Assembly (NCBI GenBank): GCA_020310875.1
Contig: CM035407.1
Location: 220,680,496 to 220,744,495 of the forward strand
Length of the DNA stretch: 64,000 nucleotides
Direction: 5' to 3'
Source: Ceratopteris richardii
Lineage: Eukaryota; Streptophyta; Polypodiopsida; Polypodiales; Pteridaceae
Below the pieces are notes generated by a model. It was not told the DNA's origin and did no database searches. It was given only the letters and a program-made list of their open reading frames with translations. The translations under genes and the position numbers were made by a program. Below, in pieces: positions 55,973 through 64,000 of the stretch. Within the stretch, counting starts at the first letter, position 1, and the number at the start of each line of letters is the position of its first letter.

Positions 55973-57097
55973 CTATTCCAAGTCATAAGGTAGTTTTATC
56001 TTCTTGCATTCACTATCAAACCAAGAGTCATTCTCATCAAAGAAAACATCTCTACTGATCATGAATCCCTTGTTTGAAGGCTTGTAGAACCTATATCCTT
56101 TCTGATTTAGATCATACCCTATGAAGATACACTTCTCTACCTTAGGGTCTAGCTTACCTCTTATCTGAAAAGGGATATGCACATATGCTACACATCCAAA
56201 TATCCTGCAATGATCAAGTGAGGGTCTCCTACCATGCCATGCTTCATATGGGGTCATCCCATCAAGAGATTTCGATGGCAACCTCTTTACAAGATAAGTG
56301 GCAGTAGATACACTCTCTGCCCACAAGTAGTTAGGTGATTTTTTCTCATTTAACATTGACCTCGTTGTTTCAACAATCAATCTATTTCTTCTTTCTGCTA
56401 CCCCATTCTGCTCAGGGGTATACCTTGTGGTAATTTCTCTCTTGATTCCTCTGTCCTGCAAGAACATGTCAAACTCATTTGAGAAGTAATCACCTCCTCC
56501 ATCTGACCTTAGCCTTTTTAGATTTCTCCCTGTTTGATTCTCAACAAGTGCAAGATATTTTTTAAAGCAATTGAATACTTCATCTTTGTGCTTCATAAAG
56601 TACAATACAGTCCACCTAGTGTAATCATGAATGAAAGATACATAATACCTTGATCCAGATAGTGAGGGATCCTTACTTGGTCCCCATACATCTATATGAA
56701 CAAGTTCTAGGTAGTCTTCATGCATGTAGCCTTTCCTTGAGAAGGGTAACCTGTGAGGCTTTCCAAACTGACGAGCCCCACATTTATAAATCATGTGTTG
56801 CTTGGATACATTAGGTATCCCAAGCACACATTGATCTCTGCATATTTGTTTCAAGGTTATTTCACCTATATGCCCTAATATTTTATGCCAAATTTCAATC
56901 TCTAATAATATTTGATCTTTATAACTATAAAGTGCAATGTTCCTTGTATCCTCAAGTTCAAAAGTGAACAGTCTACTTGTCTTTTCTCCTTTGGCAATTC
57001 TCTTGAACCCATGCTTGGGATCCTCCACAAATGCTCCATATTGGTTGAATCTAACCTGCAAACCTTTTTCCACAATTTTTCCAACACTCATCAGATT
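55973..57097 (-). pseudogene. Copia-3 integrase segment
   Basis: Open for about 375 codons on the minus strand: NLMSVGKIVEKGLQVRFN, pre-integrase zinc domain (WHKILGHIGE, CGARQFGKPHR, one cysteine changed to arginine), integrase core with HIDVWGP, FIHDYTRW (IDD reads IHD) and NGVAERRNR, then LDPKVEKCIFIGYDLNQKGY. It starts exactly after the codons where Copia-0 ends and borders Rep-X. No LTR or gag is attached. A stop at 55973-55975 separates it from the chimeric frame. Confidence 0.88.
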
Positions 57098-58890
57098 AGA
57101 TATATTCAGGAAACATAACAAGATGTACTCACACTCTACTCATTTCTAACGTAAGTACTTTACTGTTTGATAGTTTCTGTTTACCCAAAGCAATTCTAAA
57201 GGATAACTTACGTCAGGTGCATGTTGGTTGTTCAGAAAACATTGCGTTCCCATGTACCAAGCAACGCACGAAGATTGTGCATTTATGAATTTGTGTGTGT
57301 TTTTGAGAGAGAGAGAGAGAGAGGTATTGCAGCTTTAAATTGAAAACGAAAGAAGCATCCTTGTGTGCTGAAAGGATGAAACTGTACTATCTTATCCATT
57401 ACCTTATGATCATAAGCATGCATCAGAACGCAAGGTGGCATTACCCCCAATCTCTATACATACTCACCTTTCATGAGCACCTTCCCTGATGAACTGTAAA
57501 ATGACTCTATTCTATTCATTCGCAGAAACTCTATTAGAGCCCATGGCTGCTTCTCTTATTAGAGCCCAATAGTCCCACAGCTTTCCTTTTGGATCTGATA
57601 TTCTACATGCAACAAAAAAGCATGACTTTGGTGTGAAGGAATAACGAGATGTCAAGAAACCAAACAAACGTGTCCTTGTGAATTCATCCCTATACTCTTG
57701 TGTTGTTTTTTCTACAAATCCTCCTAAAATTAAAACCTCCATGCTGAAATAAAAATAGATATAAAGTTTTATTCATTAGGAGAATTTACGCATTATATAT
57801 TATAAAGTTTTATTCATTATGTTACTGTTGTCATGAGTGAAACTAGCCATGGATACTTATTGCTGTTTGTAGTAAAAATATCACGATAGGTAAAGATGTT
57901 CAGAAACCATAAAAATAAATCTTCACAAGGCAAGTGCTTTACTATGTTCAAAAAACATAAAGACATCTTCACACTCTACTCATTTCTAGCACAAGTACGT
58001 TACTCTTTGGTTTCCTTTTTTCGCCCAAAGCACTTCTCAAGAAAAACTTTCATCACGTGCATGATGATTGCTCAGAAACATTGTGGCCCCCCATGGCAAA
58101 CCAAGCTTTAAATTATAAAATATGAAAAATTACACAAATATCAAGGAGAATTAAAAAGAAGGTTGAGAACCTTTTTGTCCGCTTCATGGGGGACTCACTT
58201 GTTTCTTAGCTTGTGGTTCTAAATGTCCCACAAAAATAGTGCTCCAAAATCAATACATTAAACATCATGTAGCATGATATAATTATTTTCTATCATTCAG
58301 CACATTCATGATACTTAGAGCATCATTGAACATGTCAAAAATCCTATTTGTCCTGGTTATATATAATTCAAGCCATCTTGACTGTAAAATATCTTAACTA
58401 CACTCTTCAAAATATTCAAGATCTATTGAAAGAAAGGTTGAACATATAAAGTTAGGGCCAGCTTCTACGAGTTCTATAGAAAAGATACTCTCTTGTGATT
58501 TCTACCAATCCTATATTGCATAAATAATAAAGAGCTATGATGCAAAGGTCTGGCGGTATGTGCATTGTAATAATTTTTTCTTCTTAAATAAATCTTGACA
58601 TCAAATTTGGTTGGATTTGTCCTCTTTGAAATTCCATTAGAAACTAAGTGTTTTAGAAGATTTGGAACGAAAGATGTGTAGTCAATTTCGACAAGCTCTC
58701 ATAGAATGTTCGATTGAGAAATCCTTCATCTCTCTAGGTAGAAGAATCCATAATTGTAGGAAATCCTTCCCCTCTCACCTCCCTTTAAGCACCACAAGGT
58801 GCTCATTTTAGAAAACAAAAAACCAAAGAACAAGTGGATCGACCATGATGGAAATGACAAGTCTATAAACATATGGATCTATCATATCCA
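57098..58890 (-). repeat. Rep-X, inverted copy
   Basis: This is the reverse complement of 26358-28092 with moderate divergence. It contains a (GA) run at 57305-57322, a direct repeat of about 140 bp (57124-57262 and 57966-58100, both beginning 'cacactctactcatttct'), and the LINE tail at 58690-58880. Relative to the plus copy it has an extra segment at about 57500-57745. Confidence 0.8.
57512..57742 (-). pseudogene. Short exon-like frame within Rep-X
   Basis: A 76-codon frame (MEVLILGGFVEKTTQEYRD, then FGFLTSRYSFTPKS and DPKGKLWDYWALIREA) has normal amino-acid composition. Related codons occur at 1776-1964 (SRYTLTPKS) and related DNA at 48732-48810, both damaged. I recognise no family. It could be a captured gene exon carried by the repeat, or part of an unrecognised element protein. 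Confidence 0.4.
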
Positions 58891-59935
58891 AGCCTAACCT
58901 GTGCATTGTTTCCTGTGTCATTACACACATTTGTGCTCTACCATCCACATATACATTTGAAATTCTTTTCCATTTTACATATGCATATATTGTAGGTACT
59001 TTCTTGTCATTCTCTTTCTTTTAGTAGTTTCTCCTTTTGTAACTCTTCCTTTTTTTGTCTATGTACCCAAGCTAGAATCTTCATCTTTAGATTTGTCTCT
59101 ATTTTGCACCCTTGTCCTCTTGATTGGCATAGCTTTTGTGCTCTCTTGTTTCTCACTCAGCTCCAAAATGTTTATCTACCATTCTTCTCCTTGCACTGGT
59201 GGAAGAGGTGGAATCTACAAGGGTGAGGACAATTCTACATATCGTGATCACATTCGTTGTAGTTGTAGCATATGAATTCTTGTGCTTCCCGTCATTGTCC
59301 CTGATTCTGTTCACGTTGTGGCCTATTTTGTTGACTCCTTACTAGGTTCAATATGAATCGCTCCAACTGTTGTGTGAGCCTCTACAATAGGTCTTGTTGG
59401 GAGTCTTTCTCTCCCTCAATAGAGTTGTGTTGTTCAAACTTCAATTTCCTACATTTTAACTTGGTTATTCCTAATGCTTCATCAAAGCTAGTTGAAAAAT
59501 GAGATTCCACCTTTTGTTTCAGTGGGGGAAACAGTTGAGCAATAAACCTTTCTCTTTTTAAGAATTGTGGTGCCAATTCGTTTTCTCCTAAGCTTTTCTC
59601 CCAATTATTCCACAAACTTTGAAACTTTGCTTCATAATTTATAAAATCATTAAGAGAAACTTGCCTTAGTGAGAGAAGTTTTTTTTCCATAATCTCTCTG
59701 GAGCGTCCTTCTTTTTGTATTGTTCCAGGAAGGTTGCTCATACTACTACCCAGTTATGTGTTGCTTCTTAAGATAAGCTTGTGAACTATATCCTTGTTTC
59801 TTCCTTGAGAACTATTGGAAATATTCTCTGCTTTACATCCTCTTCATCTCTTTGTGATATGAGATATGCCATCTCGAGATTGTCCAAGAACTCCATTGCA
59901 TCTTCTTTTGGTTTCCTAACCACAAGCCAGAAGAG
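58891..59935 (-). pseudogene. Gypsy gag fragment of another family
   Basis: On the minus strand, from about 59915: DAMEFLDNLEMAYLISQRDEE, WVVV and LEQYKKKDAPE (frames shift), then the open piece 59741-59382 with SLNDFINYEAKFQSLWNNW and FIAQLFPPLKQKVESHFST. Further on is a degraded knuckle (CYNYNECDHDMY, about 59270). This is the order of a Retrotrans_gag capsid plus CCHC. It differs from the gag at 13312. The stretch 58891-59200 shows no further domain. Confidence 0.7.
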
Positions 59936-60795
59936 GATTCAATCTCTGTGCATTCTAAAGGTTCTTCTGATCCATTGTGGATGCATGAAGATACTCATTT
60001 GTGGATGTGCAAAGTCACACAGGAAGATGAAAGGCGGTTAAAAGTAAGAGAAGAAGGAACATCGCCATGAGAAGACCAATTAGAGACCCAGCCTACACAC
60101 CGATGATCTTTCGAGATGACAAATTTGAGCCTCATGGCTAGCTAGAAATCTTAGCCACCATGGACATTGTTGTCAATGAGGAAGAGTGGACACCTCATTG
60201 TGATGAGGAAGGTTATGATATCTCAGTGTTCATGTGTCAGCCCGTGCTAGAAGAGTGTGACCCTAGTGAAGTCATAAAAGAGGAAGAGAATGACGATGAT
60301 CTAGGGTCCATTGTGATGGATAGTTGCTTTAACTCAGAAAAGCACTATTTAGAAGATGTAGGAGTGTTTAACCAAAAAGAAGAAGAACCTCTCACAAGCA
60401 TTAAAAAGGTAAATTCAAAGGAAGGAAGTGAAGGTAGTCAAAAGAAAAAGAAAAGAAAAGCAGTGAAACATGAAGAGGAGGAATCATTGTTTGAGGTACC
60501 AAAAAATTTCAAGAAATATGAAGTTGAAGATCGGAAAATTTTGGTACAAATGCCTACGAGAGAGGCCATCATAGGAGAAGCATATGATAATAAAGAGAAG
60601 ACCAAAAAAATTGTAGTAACCATTGAAGAGAACAAAGAACGATGTACGTACATAGGAGATGACCTAAGTGCAGAAGAAGAAGCAGAGCTTTTAGCTTTAT
60701 TAAGGGAGTATAGGGACATATTTGCGTGGAGCTATAGAGATTTAAAGGGGGTAGATCCAAAAATATGTTCTCATAGGATTACCATGATTGCTTAA
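59936..60795 (+). pseudogene. Gypsy-2 acidic linker and RT N-terminus
   Basis: The frame from 60160 is open for 211 codons: EEEWTPHCDEEGYDIS, KKKKRKAVKHEEEESLFEVP, CTYIGDDLSAEEEAELLALLREYRDIFAWSYRDL, ending at a stop at 60793. It matches the linker in 10193-11548. Codons from 59936 to 60159 belong to the same linker but contain stops. Confidence 0.82.
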
Positions 60796-61392
60796 GCCAA
60801 GCCCACCAAACAGAAGCCCTACACATATAATGACACTTATGCTACAAAAATAAAAGCAAAGATTGATAGGTTGATTGAAGCTGGATTTATCTATGAGATT
60901 GAGCATACTAAGTGGGTGTCCCCCATTGTAGTGCTGCCCAAGAAGAATGGGAAATTGCGAGTTTGTATTAACCTTAAAAAATTTAATGCTACTACAATCA
61001 GAGATAGCTATCCGCTTCAAATTATTGAACATTTATTGGAGTGTGTTGTGGGCAAGGAAGTTTATAGCTTCCTTGATGGATTTTTAGGGTACAACCAAGT
61101 AGCCATAGCCCCAAAAGATTAACACAAAACGGTGTTTTCCACAAAATGGGGAATATTTGCATTTCTTGTGATGCCATTTGCGCTCACCAATGCTCCTGCA
61201 ACATTCCAAAGGCTCATGTGTCATGTCTTCAAAGAGTTCTTGCGAAAGAGCTTAGAAGTATATGTGGACGATTTATGTGCTCATTCCCAAGAAAGAAGAT
61301 ACCACATCCCTGAGCTCAGACAAATCTTCAACAAGCGTAGAGAATATCGAATGTGTCTAAACCCAAAAGAGTGTGTGTTCATGGTACGATAA
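60796..61392 (+). pseudogene. Gypsy-2 reverse transcriptase
   Basis: RT blocks are present across two frames: KLRVCINLKKFNATTI, FLDGFLGYNQVAIAPKD (stop at 61120), FSTKWGIFAFLVMPFALTN and catalytic YVDD (EVYVDDLCAHS near 61258-61275). They are the same as in copy 1. Non-functional because of the stop codons. Confidence 0.9.
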
Positions 61393-61977
61393 GGTAAAAT
61401 CTTAGCTCATATTGTTTTGAAGAATGGAATATCCACAGATGAGGACAAAGTAAGAGCTATAGCGGAGTTGTCGAGGCCAAGCAATGTTAATGATGTACAA
61501 GCCTTTATGGGCCATTGTCGATATTACCGCAGGTTTATCCACATGTATGCTATCATAGCTAAACCTCTTTATGCTCTATTGAAAAACTTTGAGTGGAACG
61601 ACGAATGTGAAAATTCCTTCAATAAACTAAAGAGACGTTTGTGCACAGCACCATTACTAACCACCCTTGATTGGAATAAGCCATTTCATGTCCATGTAGA
61701 TGCTTCCAATCATGCAATAGGATGTGTGCTAGCACAACCCACAGGTGAAGGAAATTTAGATTTGTCGATAGCATATCCGAGTAGGTAGCTGAACGCAGCT
61801 AAATGAAACTATACCACAACCGAGTGAGAAGGCTTGGGCAAGGGATATGTCATGAAGAATTTTAGACACTATCTATTGGCCAATAAGTTCAAGTTTTTCA
61901 CTAATCACCAAGCTTTATTATATTTGGTCAATAAGCCTTGCAATATTTAACGCTTACTAAGATGGTTCCTCTTACTA
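61393..61977 (+). pseudogene. Gypsy-2 RNase H
   Basis: An open piece from 61417 to 61788 reads MKNGISTDEDKVRAIAEL, AFMGHCRYYRRFIHMYA and FHVHVDASNHAIGCVLAQP, keeping the first catalytic aspartate. The remainder (YLLANKFKFFTNHQALLYLVNKP) contains stops, and the catalytic D of FTDHQ is N. Confidence 0.85.
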
Positions 61978-62830
61978 ATGGAATATAACTTTGAAGTTGT
62001 TGTTAGGAAAGGTAGGACCCACCTCAAGGCAGATCACCTTTCTCGCATCACTTCAGGAGAGTCACCGCAAGGAGTGTCTAATGAACTACCTCATGCTTAT
62101 CTGTTCAATTTAGAAGTTGTTCCTAAATGGGGAAATAAGTTGGTACCTATCCTAACCTTCGGACCTACAAATAAGAATGTGAAAACGAACCGAGAGGAAA
62201 TTGTACAATCACAAAACTATCAAATATTGGCAGACAGTATGTACAAACAAGATGTAGAGGGTATATTAGGTTGTTGTGTGGGGGACAATGAACATAACAG
62301 TTGGTTGCAACAAGCCCATGAAGGATTGCTAGGAAATCACTACTCTAAACAACAAACATTTCAAAATCTAAAATGTTTAGGAGTGTATTGGCCTAGTATG
62401 GACAAAGAAATACATGAGTGGGTTAAGAATTGATTAATGTACAAAGAGAGATCCCCGGTGGAGCATGCTACCCTTTATCATGTGTCTTTAATTCCAGATT
62501 GGAGTGCTCCATTGGTAGAATATATGAAATCAGGAACACCACCCAATGAGGCTAGTCTAACAAGAAAATGGAGCATGGAGCAAGAGACTCAAGACTACGC
62601 CTTAGTAGGACACAACCGATATCAAAGAGGCAAAGATGGTTACTTAAGATTGTGCATTCACGAATCAGATTATTTGAAAATTTTAGAAATTGCAAACTCT
62701 GGTGTTGCAGGTGGACACTTTGTTCTTGATCGAGTAATTTAAGACTATTCTATTTTCAGGACTTTGGCAGCCCACTCTTCATATGGATGCACATACCTAT
62801 GTGAAGAAACGTGAGAAATGTCAATGTGCA
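61978..62830 (+). pseudogene. Gypsy-2 duplicated zinc-binding modules
   Basis: First module at about 62235-62430: SMYKQDVEGILGCCVGDNE, WLQQAHEGLLGNHYSKQQ, GVYWPSMDKEI, with its cysteine pair lost. Second at about 62610-62830: GYLRLCIHESDYLKILE, ANSGVAGGHF, then a frameshift and the KREKCQC piece. The same two-module order occurs in copy 1, so the duplication is ancestral to both. Confidence 0.72.
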
Positions 62831-63795
62831 CAACATCCGATCAGAAAATACGAGATGCCTTTGAGACCAATGATGGGAGGACCTGCATTTTCGAAGTGGG
62901 GCATAGACTTTGTAGGTCCTATCAACCCCCCAGCTAAAAACTCCCATGCAAAATACATTATTGTAGCCACATATTACCTTACAAAGTGGATAGAAGTAAA
63001 AGCCATGACAAAGAATGATGCTCAAACAATTGCTAAGTTCTTATTTGAGAACGTGTTCACTAGATATGGGATACCAATGGAGTTAGTAAGTGATAGAGGT
63101 ACCCACTTCTTGAACAAAGTTAATGAAAACCTTCTCCAAGAATTCTTGGTGATACATAAGAAGTCTACCCCCTATCATCCACAAACTAACGGTCAAGCCG
63201 AGAGCACAAATAATATCCTATGTATGTATTAACAAAATTGGTAAACCATAAACGCTCTGATTGGGATAAACAACTTCATCATGTTGTTTGGGCTTACCGA
63301 GTTGCCTATAAAACGGTACTCAATGCCACCCCATTTCAGATGTTCTTTGGAAAAAATGCTATGCTACCATTAGATTTCTTAATCCTATCTTTAAAAGTAG
63401 CACAAGAGTATGAGTTGAATGGACATGATTTGTCCTCTAGGGTCTTTGATCTAGAACGCTTAGGTGAGATGAGGCTACGAGCAGCAATAGGCATCTATGC
63501 TGCAAAGAAAAGACAAAAGGCTTATTTTTATGCACACATCAAGGATAAATGATTGAAAGAGGGAGACCTAGTGTTGGTTTATGCACTAAAGTATCATGCT
63601 CATAAATTGGAAAAAAGAGGATATGGACCTATGATCATTAATAGAATTTCCACTAGTGGTGCGGTTCAATTGGCCACGCTAGAAGGTGACATCTTGCCAA
63701 ACTATATTAGTGGTTCTCACGTGAAGCTATATCAAGAACCTCTTACAGAGGATATGCTAAGGAGACTCAAGACTGCTAAGAAGCGAAAAGAATAA
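62783..63795 (+). pseudogene. Gypsy-2 integrase core and C-terminus
   Basis: The frame 62783-63232 holds WGIDFVGPINPPAK, a changed ATYYLTKWIEVKA, VSDRGTHFLN and QAESTN, so the D-D-E triad is present in one frame. 63220-63552 gives SDWDKQLHHVVWAYR and LPLDFLILSLK. 63553-63795 gives the GPY/F-like KRGYGPMIINRISTSGAV and NYISGSHVKLYQEP. Small overlaps and one stop at 63550 separate the pieces. It is better preserved than the modules upstream. Confidence 0.9.
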
Positions 63796-64000
63796 GAGAT
63801 AAGGGTTAGAGAACAAGCACAGGCAGAGGCCAGAGAGCACATTAGGAAAAATAAGCTAAGGCTACTACGCCTAGATGTCAATCGTGAAGCCCTAGGATAC
63901 CACATGGCCATATGCCAAACATCAGGTGCAATTGCTTCTCGAATAATTGATCGACATCCCTTTGTGACCTTAGACGTAGGACATGGAGAGAATGTACAGA
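63796..64000 (+). pseudogene. Gypsy-2 start of the C-terminal protease domain (cut by window end)
   Basis: After a TAA at 63793-63795 the frame is open to the end: REQAQAEAREHIRKNKLRLL, GYHMAICQTSGAIASRIID, HPFVTLDVGHGENVQ. This aligns with the first 50 residues of 6855-7322. The codon matching the copy-1 TGA is sense here, and the codon matching this TAA is sense in copy 1. The D-S-G motif would lie just beyond the window. Confidence 0.78.

Larger units (their letters stand above)
59936..64000 (+). mobile_element. Second copy of the protease-bearing gypsy family (5' truncated)
   Basis: Sequence equivalent to the acidic linker starts abruptly near 59936 (the WMHEDTHLWMCK codons). It continues through RT, RNase H, duplicated zinc modules, integrase and the start of the extra protease domain at the window edge. 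It is the opposite orientation to 5831-22759 and clearly diverged, with frequent stops. No LTR lies within the window. Confidence 0.9.

Noticed and set aside
57512-57742. Possible host gene exon
   Set aside because: It lies inside a repeat with other copies in the window, has no neighbouring exon or recognisable domain, and the sister copies are broken; kept only as an exon-like frame.

Overview
This is repeat-dominated nuclear DNA from a vascular plant with a large genome. The evidence is plant-type Copia and Ty3/gypsy LTR retrotransposons, plant L1-type LINEs, En/Spm (CACTA) transposons with a Transposase_24-like second gene, and degenerate TTTAGGG-like telomere motifs. The lineage below vascular plant cannot be fixed from the sequence. 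I found no host gene I could defend, no tRNA or rRNA gene and no CRISPR array. Almost every coding region belongs to a mobile element, and nearly all are broken by stops, frameshifts or truncation.

Left part (1-26357) is a nest. A Copia gag remnant (Copia-0, 1-1740) is followed by an unclassified repeat. A second Copia (Copia-B) has its 5' LTR at 3540-4543 and its 3' LTR at 25641-26357. Its gag-pol is split by a gypsy element on the minus strand (5831-22759), flanked by a perfect 5-bp target-site duplication GAGGG. The gypsy element is itself interrupted by a third, rearranged Copia (Copia-A, 14997-20755), whose order is pol 3' half, one LTR, gag and pol 5' half, LTR tip. The relative order of insertion can therefore be read: Copia-B, then gypsy, then Copia-A. 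The gypsy carries an unusual protease-like domain after its integrase and an array of CGCGAT-centred palindromes in its leader.

Middle part (26358-48729): an unclassified repeat (Rep-X), degenerate telomere-like and AT-rich tandem arrays, a CACTA 3' end (to 30721), a degenerate LINE on the plus strand with an inverted 5' segment, a Copia LTR piece and a foreign Copia integrase piece. A long microsatellite tract follows, then a nearly intact minus-strand LINE (38771-43161) inserted with a target-site duplication into the telomere-like array, and a plus-strand CACTA element (to 48729).

Right part (48730-64000): more Rep-X and LINE debris, a minus-strand CACTA element starting at 51126 whose transposase tail is fused in frame to a Copia pol fragment, and an inverted copy of Rep-X (57098-58890). 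The window ends with a gypsy gag fragment and a second copy of the protease-bearing gypsy family (59936-64000, plus strand), which runs off the end.

The genes work together only in the sense of mobile-element life cycles: gag and pol copying and integration for LTR elements, target-primed reverse transcription for LINEs, and terminal-repeat excision for CACTA. Points most worth a second look are the gypsy with a C-terminal protease, a foldback hairpin conserved in three CACTA 3' ends, the permuted Copia-A, and the Copia-transposase fusion frame.
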